This document shows positions 21,501-34,046 of a stretch of DNA of 64,000 nucleotides, one piece after another (position 1 is the stretch's first letter; every line of letters starts with the position of its first letter). The position numbers and the translations under genes are program-made. This stretch comes from Amoebophrya sp. A120 (Eukaryota; Sar; Dinophyceae; Syndiniales; Amoebophryaceae): positions 612,722-676,721 of the forward strand of contig CAJINV010000017.1 of assembly GCA_905178155.1 (NCBI GenBank). The letters are read 5' to 3'. A model generated the notes under the pieces. The model saw only the letters and a program-made list of their open reading frames with translations, was not told the origin of the DNA and did not search any database.

Positions 21501-24500
21501 GACCACTGGTTTGAGCAAGCCCGCATCCAGCACTTCGTCTTTGCTGCAGCAACAGGAGCAGCACCACCAGAAAGGAGGTCACACGACAACTTCGGTCAAC
21601 GGAGTTCTTTCTGCTTCCGGTTCGAGCAACTCCACTTCGTCCCGGAATCTACAACAACCTGCGACTTCAAGCCAGGCGATCACCGATCTGGTGCAATCCG
21701 CACTGTACGGCCGATTTGCGTACAAGATTCCCTCCTACACCCGCACTTATGTGGAGGACCAGAGCGAGGATTGGTTGAATGATTTCGGCACGACAAAATT
21801 TGTGTCATCAGCAGGTGGTGGTCTTGATAACATGTCGAAAATGAGTACAAATTTTCAACAGCAACTCCCGAGACGGCTGATCCGGCTGCTCACCCGCGCG
21901 GTCTCGCTTGTGTTGGAAACCATGCCACTCTCTTCCTCCTGGACGAAAATTTACTTCGCGGAGCGCCTGCCTTTCTTCTCCCTCCAGCTCCAGCTCCCGA
22001 CCTCCGTGATCTACCACCACTTTCTACCCTTGCTCCATTCCAGCTCCGCGGCGCTGCTGCATGCCTTGTTGGTCGTCACCAAATCGTGGTGGAGCCTGAC
22101 GGACAGCACCAGCGTCGCGATCCTCGACCGGCTATTTTCGTTGGTGCAAGACACGATCCTGGACCCTTTTTTCCGCGGGTTGTGCATCCAGTGGCTCATC
22201 TCCTTGTGTGACTCCAGCCCCATGTGCCCAAGGATCCTGGAGCGGTACTACGAAATCGCGCCCAGGTGGCAGGATCCGCTGGAGCTGAAGGTAAGTAGTG
22301 GTGTTTTTTGTTGTACTGATGCAATAAATTTACGGTAAGAGAAGTAAGTAGCTTGATGTTGCGACAAAAGCACCGACAAATCATGTAGTGCGGTACACAA
22401 AAAAAATAGCAGGAAATTATAACATCATCATGACCTCCCGAATCTAATTGAAGTCCTGTGGCAACGAAATGTTTCTGAATTCATCTCACACTGAGTTTCA
22501 CTATCTGAAACACGCAGGAGCTGAAGCTTCAGTTTATCCTGCACGCACTGGAAAAGCGGGGCGCCGTGCCGAAGAACCTGCTGGTCGTACTTGACGCGCT
22601 GTCTGAGTTCAAATCGGAATGGATGCACCTCGAATGGTCCGACCCCTTCTGCGCGCGCGCCGTCGGGGCGCACCAGGTCGTGTTTCGGTTTCTACTCCGC
22701 GTTTTGATCCGCTTTCCGGAGAAACTCAGTTACCTCCAAATCCCGGAGTACTTCTGTGACTTGCTCCGCAGCCATCCGCAGTTGATGCCGAGCGTGCTGG
22801 CGGTTATTCGGTACGTCCCCCACGCCAGAATCCAACTTCAGCTGCTGGAAACCCTTGGCCAGTGGATGACGGAGCTGTTGCCCACCGCGAAGATCTATGG
22901 ATTGCAAATATCCCTGGATGTCTGGAAGATTGCAACTTGTCATGCTAATAAATCTGAATCATGCAAAAATCTGTGTTGCATGAGTGCCAAAAGCTGTGCA
23001 CTTTCGACCAAGTTGGGAGGGGATTTCTCATGCAGGATAGGCATGCAAGAGACTTCACCGAGTCTGTCATGCTAGGCCCCGCATTCCAGACCTCATGGGT
23101 CATGGAGAACCTGCGTGACAAGTTTGCTCTCTTCCAGACCTCCAGGGATATTTGCACTTGATAAAATCGCGAACTATTTGGGTTTGTTACTCGTTCTCGC
23201 TATGGTGAAGGAACTGAGCCCGAGCTATGTGCTGAAAGCGCTCTCGCGATTGTTGAAAGGGACGGAGTACTACGACGCGGCCAGCAGTGGCTGCATTTAC
23301 CACCGCAGTTCCGCGAACTACCATGGGACGAAAAAGAGCAGAAACAAAAAGAACGCCGCGACTTTTCACCACACTAATCTCAGCACAGGCCTTTATTACA
23401 ACGGCCACGGAACGGGAACAACAACATCAACCGCCGCCACAGCGCCCTCCGTGTCTTTCTCCCAGCACAACCAGCATAACAACACGTGCACCACCACGTG
23501 GGCGCTCGGGATGAAAGTGCTCGGAATTTGCCGCGCGCTGATGATCCACCACCCGCAAAACGTGCTGTACGAGGAATTGGGCGCGTTGCTGCACTATTTG
23601 TCCGAGTTCCACACGTGCGTCGACGTGCGGGACCGGGCGGTGTATTACCTCCGAATTCTCTACTACGTCGGCGCCGCGCGGATGCGGGAGCTGCTGGAAA
23701 AGAATCCGGACAATTACGAGGAACACCACGCGGCCAACATGGCGGACGAGTTCAACTTCAACACGATTTCGCAGATGGACATCGAGGACTTTCGCGCGAA
23801 TTTAGTCGTGACAGCAGGAGCTGGAGCGGGTTCTCACAGTTCTCAAAAGTCCTCGCATCCGCACAGCCGCGCGGAGCAGGATAGTATTATACAGCACGAC
23901 GTTCTACTCACAGGGTCATCTTCTTCTACTTCGCTAGGACACCACCACGCAGCAGTTGGAGTTGCATCTACAACTTCTACATCCGCCGACCTGCAATTGC
24001 ATCTGCACGAGGCAGCTGGTGGTGGGAGAAGAAACATCAATACCACGGGGGACCACCTTCACAACTACAACATCAACGGTCATTTCTCGGACACGCACTC
24101 CGTGGTTTTGCCGAAAACCATAACCCTCGCCGGCGGTCCCGTGCCCTTTCTGTCCTTTTACAAGAGTCTGAGTGAAAGGAGACACTTGGGGCTGTTGGAC
24201 GGACAGTGCGCGATCTTTCGGACCAAGGGACAACGACATAGTACAAATACTGCAGGAGCTCTTCATGCTCCTGATCTACAACAACTTCAGGGCGGCCAAA
24301 AAAACCATTCCAACCTTATTTCTACGGCCGCACAGGACCTAGCTGTTTTATTGGGGGAGGATGGAGGAGAGGACGATGAGGATGATCAACACCAACAGCA
24401 CAAGAATCCAAAATCCGAACCGCTTTTCACCAACATCAAGACCCTGAAAGAGTACCGGAGAATCTTAGGGGGCCGCTCGACGAAAATCCGCTTGCCGTTT

Positions 24501-25811
24501 CGGTTGCAGATTTTGGAGCACGTGAACAGCTCGATCAACAATAGTACAAAAACTACTGATCATCAACATCACCACTTGTTTCCGGACGAAATCTACTCCC
24601 TCGAGCTGCGATTCGTTGGGGGCAACAGCTTCGTACCGCTCGACGAGCTGCACGTTCCCTATATGGCGCGGAGGAGCGTGGGAGCGAGAAAGAACGCACA
24701 AAGTGCAGGCGGTGGGGGTGGTCGCAATGGGAATGGTAAAGTGAGAAACAACCACGTCGACAAGAGGAATACTATTAAAACTGCAGGGAGAACAACCCCT
24801 GCAGGTCCGATTAATATGGGTTCTACTTCTCAGGAGCAGAATCTTCATCCAGTGCAATTATCACGCGAACAAGAACAGCTACAGCCAGAGACCACCGACG
24901 ACGAGTTTCCCCACTGCTACAAATTAGTTTTGAAAATTGAGGTCCGCGAACCGGTGCTGCAGATTCTGGACGTGAACTTGACGTTTTCCGACCGTTCCGG
25001 GAACACGTACTTCGGCGCGTTGGAGTCCTTTGCGGTGTCCTTCCAAGATTTGTTTCTGCCGGTGCCGAGCTGCTTTGACCTGAAGCAGATTTTCCAGCTC
25101 TTCTGGGCGGCGGACGAGTTGTTGAGCGGAGACCTACACGGGCGGGGGGACGATGAACACGAGCGCCATGGTGGAAAAGGACGAGAGCAGCAGAACAAAT
25201 CACATCAAAATTATGGGGCAGATGATTTTCATGACAAAGACTTTGATCTCGTGCAATCGGTGAAGATCCTGTTCGAGCCGCGGGCCCACATCCACCAGAA
25301 ACTTTCCGCCTTGCTTTGGCCGTTTCTGGTGCCGGACGACGTGGCGGAGACCTTGGTGCCGGAAGACTTTGATTTCGAACAAGAACAGCACTTTGTGATG
25401 AACGAAGAGGCAGAGAAGGAGAAGGAATCTTTAGTACAGGGGAGTAGACATCATCACTCAGCGGCGCCCGGGGCACAACATAATAATGCGCATAGTGGTT
25501 CTACTTCTCATCCTCATGGACAGCACGACGGGCATGAACATCAGGGTCTTGTTCACGACGAGAAAAATGATTTCAACAGTCGCGGTCGCGGTGCACCGCA
25601 AGACCAGAACTTTTCCAGCAAGAATTTGAATTTGGAAACTAAATGCGTTTTGATCTTCATCCCACCGCGGTACCATTTGGCCCTTCGGTTTACCATCTCC
25701 GAGCATACCACAGTGTGCCGGATTCGCACGGACAGGTTCAAACTGTTGAGCTATCTGGACGCATTCTTCTGGGGGGACTTTTTGTCGCCGGCGGTGAATT
25801 TGGTGGGGTAG
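18562..25811 (+). CDS. AP5B1: Large AP-5 complex beta-like adaptin, four exons, about 2158 aa
   Basis: Exons 18562-18615, 18889-22290, 22518-22895 and 23169-25811. Junctions 1 and 3 are introners, junction 2 is GT-AG (AAG|GTAAGT); all keep frame. The segment LRLYACEALHELESWYVGLL resembles the N-terminal solenoid of AP5B1 (ACECLRELESCKPGLL in the human protein). The segment DVRDRAVYYLRIL resembles the beta-adaptin helix with an LRDR motif. The C-terminus (SEHTTVCRIRTDRFKLLSYL) would be the appendage-like end. AP-5 acts at late endosomes in retrograde traffic. The protein is more than twice the usual roughly 880 residues because of long Ser/Gln/His/Glu-rich insertions, especially residues about 280-1000. 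Family assignment is by motif only; another adaptin-like HEAT protein is possible. The N-terminal 18-residue exon may have an upstream partner. Confidence 0.62.
18616..18883 (+). mobile_element. Introner element, family A (268 bp)
   Basis: Left TATCAAATGCAAAAATG; right ...CACTTTTGCATTTGATA. Perfect flanking repeat AGGGC (18611-18615, 18884-18888). Excision joins GAA GAG GGC to GGA CAG in frame, 18 codons into the AP-5 beta-like gene. Confidence 0.93.
22896..23163 (+). mobile_element. Introner element, family A variant (268 bp)
   Basis: Left TATGGATTGCAAATATCC; right GGATATTTGCACTTGATA; TIRs contain CCTGGATGTCTGG instead of TCTGGGTCTGG. Flanks AGATC/AAATC (one mismatch). Excision joins AAG ATC to GCG AAC in frame. 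Confidence 0.88.
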
Positions 25812-26630
25812 TAAAGAAAGATGATGCCTTTGCTTTGATGAGTACTTGATAGAAGTAGAATGGGTCTGGATTTCGATTTTGCACTGCTACATTTTGCTGT
25901 TAAGAAACAAGGTCGCGCAAACATACAGCTCTTTTACGCTTCAACCGATTTTTTTGACTTCTTCCAAGAATGAAAATAAAGTCTGTAGTTATAGCTGAAG
26001 GCAAAACAAGCCCGTAAAGCATGCACTCATCAACCATGGGAGTTCCTCCAGTGCTGGCCCGACTCAGCACTGGGACTGGCAACTTGAAGAAGTGCTGTGG
26101 CCTCCATCAAAGTGTTTTCTAGGACGATCATTTTCAGTAGTCTGTTTGATGTACAAAATGATGATACTCGCCTTGTCCTCTTCGAAGTCGTAGGCAACGA
26201 AGCACGCTCTCCGTCATGTGTCAATGAAGATATTCCACGATCTGCGACAGAAGATCATTTTTTGGAACGTTCCTGCCATCGGTCGGCATGAAGATGATCC
26301 GCCCCAAAAAAAAGGATGGAGCGATAGTCCTTCGGAGATTTTTGGATCAGTTAGAGTACCTTTCCATTCATCCTTGTATGTAACCTTCCCGCGACTACAT
26401 TTTTTGCAAGTAGATCTGTCTACATGTTAACCTAAAGGCGCTTTTTCATTTACTTTTACCACCGGTAGTACAGCGACGCAAAAAGAACGCCACGAGTAAC
26501 GTAGCCTTTCGTAAGTATTTTATCTTTTACCGAAGATGTTGAGTGTATCTGGATGCGTCTCGTAGCCCCCTCCGAGGCCTTCTGATCGATTTTCTCTTTG
26601 CACTCTTTTGGTAGTAGCGCAACTTAGAAC
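25812..26630. other. Intergenic region
   Basis: About 0.8 kb, A/T-richer than the flanking genes; no supported gene. Confidence 0.55.
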
Positions 26631-27346
26631 ATGGCACCGAAACCGCTCCGAAAGGGGGGCGAAGGAGGCACGTCAAAAGATGGTAAGGCTCGGAATTGGA
26701 TCATGCATGACTTAGAGTTTTAACTTGATGCTCTTCTTGCACCTCTACGACAGAATCTCGACATTTAAAAGGGTGTGCATTTTTTATTTCTTTGAAGCAA
26801 GAATTTGTTTCGCAAGAACGCCACATCAAAGCACAAACGTACAACCCAGGTGGCGAGCAGGGCAAGGCAAAAGCGCAGCAGAAGGATGAGGAGCTCGTCC
26901 TGACACTGATGCTGCAGAAAAACACCATGGCGCTGGGCTACGTGAGAACGTACAGCGGGATCATGGCCGGGTCGGTCGCGGGCCTCTGCAGGGCCGGGGG
27001 CATACTCGGGATAATAATATTCCTGCTTGTCAGTCTCGCGGCGTCGGGGTTTGTCTACTTGAAGGTCGGCGGACAAGTGAAAAAATATTTTCTGAAGGAG
27101 ACCGACCCGCTGCTGAGCCAAGCATTTGGAGGGTTGATGGTATTCGGAGTTTTCGGCTGAGTTCTTTTTTCATGTGGGTAGAAAAATTGATTTGCTAATC
27201 ATACATCTAAAAAGCGTACCGTACGTAGGGGAGCCTATTTTTTGTCAACATGTGAGTATGGAAGTGTATTAATGAAGACACAAAATCTAAAACAGACCTT
27301 CTTGCTCACCTGGATAATGGTGTACGATGTGGTGCACTTGTTTTAG
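26631..27346 (+). CDS. EMC6: ER membrane protein complex subunit 6, three exons, 146 aa
   Basis: Exons 26631-26682, 26802-27139 and 27296-27346 join in phases 1 and 0 across GT-AG introns. The core, YVRTYSGIMAGSVAGLCRAG followed by a long hydrophobic helix and LKVGGQVKKYF, matches the EMC6 (Rab5-interacting family) pattern of two or three membrane helices after an R-T motif. The last exon is only 16 codons (TFLLTWIMVYDVVHLF). It supplies the C-terminal helix that the family needs; without it the frame would end at VFGVFG*. EMC6 is a core subunit of the EMC, which inserts tail-anchored and multipass proteins into the ER membrane. The length is slightly above the usual roughly 110 residues because of an extra polar N-terminus. 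Confidence 0.85.
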
Positions 27347-27864
27347 AATCGGAACAACCCCAGCGGCGACATCGTGCCAGGCACAGCACCAGGGTGGAAC
27401 AGCAACCGGACCGCGGCATAACGGAATTTTCGGGCGCACCGCCGTCGGAAGGACGCACACACAAGCTAGCAAGTCCGAAAAGAATATAGCTTTACGACCC
27501 ATGGCGACACTTTTACCTCCGACATAGGTGGTACTTTTCACACGTAGGAGCACAACACATTCTCGCATATGACGACAACACTGAAAAATATCTGCAGTTT
27601 ACTGCATCACAAGGCAGAAAAAGAGCGACTGCGCGTCTAGAGGCATTTGACACACAAAGTGTTCTCGTCGTGGTGGGTGTCGCCCAAATGCAAAATTGCA
27701 TCTCAACATGAACTTTTATCGTTCGAGGTTGGCGGCTTGTGGTCTTTTCCGTCCTGGATCGCATTTTGTTGTCTTTCTCTTTGCCGTGTTTGATTTCCGT
27801 TTTGGTCATGGCACTACAATAAACATAGACAAGTACACTATGTGAAATTTGAATTTTTTTGAAC
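27347..27864. other. Intergenic region
   Basis: About 0.5 kb between EMC6 and the RAP gene; no gene or element seen. Confidence 0.6.
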
Positions 27865-30800
27865 ATGCCTCCTCCGCCCGCTCCTGCGCGCAGCAGCGCG
27901 GCAAAGATGCGTAGCAGGCCTTATCGGTGCGCCGGTGCAGGTGGTGCCCCCGTTATTAACTCGTTTCCCTGCTCGTCCGCATCCGCAAGCGAACGCGTCG
28001 CTCCAAGTGCCCTCTGCCCAAACCTCTTCCTCTCCCAGCAACAGCAACACAGGTCTATCATCGTCATTGCGAAGAAGCGACCGTCGGAAGACGACGCAAC
28101 ATCAAATCTCACAACACACCCGGTTTTGGAGCACGCCGCGGTGACGAACCGGCCGTTGGCGGAGTTTCTGTACGCTGCGAAAACTGTGTATGACGCGTCC
28201 CGCCCGGAACTGCTGCATTTGTGGCGACTGCTCGGAAGGCTGTACGGATTGAAACCGGCGCCGGGAGAGGTAGACGGAGGGCGGGGTAGTTTTGAAGATG
28301 ACCATGTAGCTAACATTTCATCACGGCAGGTGGACCAGCTGGGTTTTGGGAGGACAGGCGTGTACAACTCTTCCCTCGCAAATTCATCATCATCATCATC
28401 ATCCACTTCGAGTAGTAGTAGCAGCAGTTCAAGAGTAAATGTCAACGGGCACAATTCGTCCCATCAGCCACTCGATCCGGACGTGGATTTCGCACTGAAC
28501 ACGTATTGGCACGACCTCGCGGAACAGACAAGGGAGATGCACCGCTGTCTGGTCCCTTCTGATCTGGTGTTGATTTTCCGCGTTTTGGCCTGCGCGAACG
28601 GAGATCCTGCCAGTTCTGCTGGTCAAGCAGAAGTAGATCCTTCTGCCAGCAACAGGCAAAAATGTAGTTCTCCTGCCAGCCGAATGAAGAAAGGTGAAAA
28701 TGATCATCGGAAAACGAAACTCGACAGAGCGCTCGACGCCCAGGAACACGCGCGCTCTTTTCCGGAGTTGCTGCTGGTCTTGCATGCGCAGACGAAACGG
28801 CTGTACTGCAATTTCGACTTGGACGAACTCACGGAGATGGTGCGGGCCTACAACATGCTGAATCTACGCACCAAATCGAATTTGCTGTTGCTCACCCGGA
28901 AATTCAATTCCGTCATCCGCGACCCGGACGTCTGGCGGGAAAACGAGGTCAAGGGACGGCACATCCGCACGTTCATCGGGACGTTTCCGAAACTGGGGAT
29001 AACGAACTGGGCGGAGGAGAAGAATGTGTTCATGACGCCTGAACTGAAAAACCAGTTACCGGAGAACCATTTCTCGAAGCAGAGAAAGCTTCTCTGCCGG
29101 GACCCGGCGGACATCAACTACTGTGCGGTCGCGGACTTGTTTTACCTCGTGGCGGAAAGGTTGCCGATGATTGCTAGTGGGTTGGACCTCAAGACGTTTT
29201 CCGTGGTCTTGAACGCATACGCCAAGGTTGATGCATTCGCGTTTCGCGGATACGAAACGATGCTGACGGGGCTGTTCGAGAAGTGCGGGAATGTGATCGC
29301 GGCGAAGCTTGCCTTGCTCTCGCCAAAGGAGAAGGAGAAAGTCATGGAAAGGCAGAGGAGAGAACGACGGAAGCAAGAAGCAGCATTTTCTGCGAGCGGA
29401 AACGAGAAGGCCGCTGAGAGAGAAGTAGCGGACGACATGGACAATTTCAGCCGCGACGCCTCCGGCGATACCAACAAACTCGTCAAGCTCGAGGATCTCC
29501 TGCTCGCGCAGCCTTCGCTTTTGCTTGCTGGGAGCAATCACGCAGTACCAACGTCTGGCAGCAACACTGCATCTTCGTCGGCCTCTTCTGGCACACGAGA
29601 ATCAGGCACAGGTCAATTCCAAGTAGACCTTCATCGCGACGCCCCGCCCACCGCAAAAGACCTGAGCCTGATCTGTAACAGCTTTGCCAAAGTGAATCGG
29701 CGGATGGCGGCTTTGCCCATTTTGCGAGCGATAGCGGAGTACGCGATGCCTTTGTATGTGCACGGAACGCTGGAACCGAAGTTAACAAGGTTTTTAAAAG
29801 AGAAAGAGCAGAAAATGATCGGGACTCCTGTTGAAACTCTTCAACTACACAACGATCCTTCTACGCGCAACCTGTCCTCGTCGTTCTCGCCCCTCGACTA
29901 CTGCCAGAATGTGGATGCCAAATGTGAAATTTTTCCCTTCACGAAGGGTGAGGAGCAGGCCATCCCCATGCTGTTGAACGCGTGCGCGAAACTCGACATC
30001 TTCGAGCCGGACATTTTCGAAGTGCTCGCGATTCCCATCGCGGAGAACGTCACGCAGTTTTCGCCCCAAGGGGTGTCCCAGATCTGCTACAGCTACGCGA
30101 AGTTGGAAATCCCCAACCCTGTTTTGTTCGAGAAACTTGCGCAATTCTCGACGCGGATCTCCGATAAGCTCACCCCGCAGGGCATCGCCTGCATTTGCTA
30201 CGGGTTCGCGAAGAGCAACGTGAAGCACGATTTGCTGTTTTCCCAGCTCCGGGACGAGATCATCTACCGGGGAACGGTTGGGAGAGAGAAGGGCAAGCGG
30301 AACTACGCGTTGGAAGCGCGGAGGGAAGCGAAGTTGGATACGCTGCAACTACGAACGGGGCCGAACAGTGCGCGGAAGTTGTCCCGATCGCAGCAAGAGC
30401 TGTTCACCTTCTCTGTCCGGTCCTTGCAGCACATCGCCAGAGCGTACGCGAAATTAGGATACAATGACCAGCGCTTGTTTTTTGTCCTGTTTTCCTTACT
30501 AAGATCCGAGGTGGAGGGTTTGAAAAATGCGCGGGAAAAATTGCAGACGGAGAGGATGGAAAAAATCCGGAAAGAGTTGGAAAAGGCCGCGGTTTTGAAG
30601 TTGAGGAAAGCGAAAATGGATGCTGCGAACAACAAAGGACCACAGAATTATGCTGGACAAAATAAACCCGCGACGGCAGAACAGAAGAAGCAAGAACGGA
30701 ACCGCATTGCCCAGCAGGTGGACAAGCAGATGAAGCAGTTGCAATTATCGACAGGAGCTACAACATTCGCAGCGAATACTGGTTTCTCCAGAACATCAAG

Positions 30801-33271
30801 AAACAACAAGAACTCGACCCTGTCCGGTGAAGCGGTATCTTCTCTTTTACTCTCGTTTGTCAAGTCGAACATGCCGCTGCAAACTTTTCTCCGGTGGATG
30901 CAGAAACCGCTGAAGCACCTGCACGGCAATTACACGTCCTACCAACTCGCATTGCTGTGGTCCGCACTGGCGAAATTGAAAACGAAGAACAAGCCACTGT
31001 TTAAACTGCTCCGGAAAGAGGTCAAGCCGATGATCCCGCAAATGTCGTCGAAATCTTTAATCATCCTGGCCTCCTTATCCAAGAAAAAAACTGTGTTAGT
31101 GTAAGTCTTTTGGGAAAACTGCATCACAAGTTCGCCTGCCATGACAAAAACTTGTTATGCACAGATAGTAAGGGAAAACACATAAGAAGCGAGCCGATCA
31201 ATAACTGTTTTGCACTTTCTGCATCACAGATTTACACTTACACAGTTTTTTTCTTGCATACTCCTCCCTCGCGAAAACGAACAATTACGATCGGTTTCTG
31301 ATGCGGCAGATTTCCAAGATGTGCCAGATCAGACTGCTAGATTTCGAAGCGGTTGATTTGATGCAGTTGTTGACTGCGTTTTCCGAGCTGCAATTCCGCG
31401 AGGCGAAGTTTCTCCGGATGCTGGCGGTGACTTTTCTGAAGAAGATGCAGGACCAGGGGAAAGATTCCTTCCCGCCGGGAATGATTTGCGCGTGTGTCCG
31501 CGCGTACGCGAACCTGCGGGTGCGGCACCCGGACTGGTTTTTGACCTGCTTGTCCTTCGTGAACGAGAAGGAAAATTTGGAGAAACTCACGGAAAAGGAA
31601 GCGGTGAATTTGTTGCACGCCTTGGCGTTGAATTTGATTTCCGACCAAGTTTACGTGCAACATCTGGAAGCGCACAGTGCGCAGTGGCAAGTAGTAGATA
31701 AAAGCGAAGGTGGTGGCAGTAGACACTACAAAAGCGGCGCAACATCAGATCGTGAAGTTGACCACGACAGCGAAGAGGGTAAAAGAAGAGGGCGGCACAG
31801 TAGTTCTCAAAGGACCACGAGCAGAACAGACGTCAACAATCTGCTCAAGAATGCTTCGTTTGTGGCGAAAAACCGGATCCAGATCACGAATGAGAACATC
31901 ATCCTGATCAACAACTTGCTGCACAAAGCCATCGAGCACCGGAAGAAGCTGAAGTACCAGTCGATCTTCCAACTGCAGATTTTCGAGCTGTTTTTCAAGT
32001 ACCTTTGCGACGAACACCACTACAAATTCGATTTAACCTTCGAGGCGAAGGAGTTTCTGCGGAAAGCCCGGCACGTCCAACTCACCGTGGATGATTACCT
32101 TCCAAACTCCTCCAAAATGCACAGAACCGTGTCCACGTACCTGCAGCAGGTCGGGCTGCCGCACCGGTCCGAGGTGCAGTTGGGGCCGTACGCGTTGGAC
32201 ATCGTGATTGGAAAGCAGTTCGTTTTGGAGATCGACGGGCCGAGCCACTTTTTCCGCGAGACGAACACGAGATTACCCGGGTCCTTGCTGAAACACTCCT
32301 TGTTGAGTGTCTTGGGCTTCAACGTCCGCCACCTCGCTTGGCAAACGTGGTTGCAGTGCAGCTCGAAAAAGCGAAAGTTGTTGTATGCGGCGTCTCTGTG
32401 GCGGGAGGTGCTGAAAAGTACTGGTGGGGGTGAGGTTTTGAGGAAAGTGAGAACAGCGCCACCAGCAGGAGTAGAGACGATGAATAGTAAGACCCTCTCG
32501 TCGACGTCGGCGAAGGCGAAAGAAGAAGGTCCATTTGTTGAGCTACCTCTGGCCATTGCGTCCTCCGCAGATCTTCCAGCTTGTGCGGACAATGCTGCGG
32601 AAGGAAACTCAGATGAAGATGATCCAACTGACGAGGTGGTGTCCGAAAGAAAAGTAGACGGATCCTCGTCGGCACACTTCTCATCTTCTAGTGCGCTGCA
32701 GGTCCACGACAGTGAACTTCAGGCCCTTTATGATCCTGTTGCGGGCGACGAAAAAGAAAGTGGAACTGAAGATTTTCCAGCACAAGAACTTGCAACCAAA
32801 GAAAAAGAAGAAGACCTTCAACTGGAAAAAGTGAAAACGACGAGATCCGACACGAAGTTGCTCAGACCAGACGGTATGTTCAGCCCTGAAGATGTGAACT
32901 TTCTGCAGTCCCCAGAAATGACCGATGTTTTGGATTTGGTGAACCAGCAGCGGCAAAGCGAAATCGGGGAGATCATTTTAGGTGCTGACAGTAGCAGCAG
33001 ACTAGGAGATTGTTGTACCAGTTCAGGTCGGAAAAGAAATTCGGATGTGGACGAACAAGAAAAGCAGCTGTCCGCACAATTGCTCAGTTTGAAGAAAGGA
33101 CGACTTTTCGACAAAGCCGGCGACTACGCTGCGAAAAAGCGGTTACCGGAAGCGACGGCAACCAGATTGCAGTCGGTTGTTACGGATATGCGAATTTTGA
33201 ACGAAGACGCGATGGAGGAGGAGATTGAGGATCCCTTTGCCGGGGCGGATAAGATAGCTGGTCGCGTGTAG
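27865..33271 (+). CDS. RAP-domain organellar RNA-binding protein, two exons, 1738 aa
   Basis: Exons 27865-31075 and 31266-33271 are separated only by an introner; total coding length is divisible by three. The RAP domain lies at about residues 1370-1440: GPYALDIVIGKQFVLEIDGP, then SHFF, then NTRLPGSLLKHSLLSVLGF and HLAWQTW. It keeps the I-x-D-G-P-x-H-F signature. Upstream, degenerate helical pairs recur roughly every 37 residues (LNAYAKVD, CNSFAKVN, LNACAKLD, CYSYAKLE, CYGFAKSN, ARAYAKLG). This is typical of octotrico/heptatricopeptide-RAP proteins. Such proteins bind organellar RNA and support fragmented rRNA or mRNA metabolism in alveolate mitochondria. The N-terminus is rich in Pro/Ala/Ser/Arg without acids and could be a mitochondrial presequence. 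A Ser run (residues about 173-192) and an acidic C-terminal tail of about 290 residues are extra. Confidence 0.88.
31076..31260 (+). mobile_element. Introner element, family F (185 bp)
   Basis: Shortest copy. Left TATCCAAGAAAAAAACTGTG; right CACAGTTTTTTTCTTGCATA (near-perfect inverted repeat). Perfect flanking repeat CTCCT (31071-31075, 31261-31265). Excision joins GCC TCC T to CC CTC GCG within the RAP gene's helical repeats. Confidence 0.92.
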
Positions 33272-34046
33272 CATTGGCACTTCGGAACTTCAAATCTAAC
33301 GACAGACATAGACACGCGTCTCCTTCTTGCTGAAAAGTACATCTAACGAAATGAACCGGCAGCGCACGCGTTTTGAAAATGAACAAGGCTGAGCTTGCAT
33401 TCCGAAATCAATGCGCTGTGGCAGAATGACCATCCTTGGTTCGTTTGCGTTTTCAGTGTAAAAATGTTTTGAGAAGCCAAGTGAATTTGTCTTGGATGTA
33501 AGTCGTTTTCTTGCTCCCGGTGCGTGTCTGTATCCACGCATTGAATAATACTGCCAGTCGACGTTTGATGGACATGGATCATGTCGGTCGGATTCATTCC
33601 CCGTGTGCTTGTGTTTTTTGACTTTGTCTCTCTAGTAATTTTTCGGTCCAGCTCGGTCTTGGTTTGTGTGTTTCTTCATGGTCTCATTTCTCGTCGGACC
33701 TGGAAATAAGCTTTGTTCGGTCGATGCAAATAACCGATCCAATGATCATAATCATCGCAAGAGCCTAGCGAGGGTTTTGCTTTGGTGGGGCTGGCAGTCG
33801 CAGGTGGGCTTTTTTTAGGCTTTTACTTCGCACATAGAGTTATGTAGTCGGCAAGCATGCTACAGGAATGCCTTCTTCTTCTCGTAATTCATACTTGTAG
33901 TTTTTGACAAGGGCTTGGGCTTCGGCTTACAAAACGCAACACAAGCCGTAATAAATTGCGATAGAGCTTCTACCGCTCCCGTTGATATATCGTCTGTCGT
34001 TCATTTCTGCTTGCCCTGGCACCATTATGCAACACCCGCAGCACCC
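33272..34046. other. Intergenic region
   Basis: No supported gene or element. Confidence 0.55.
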
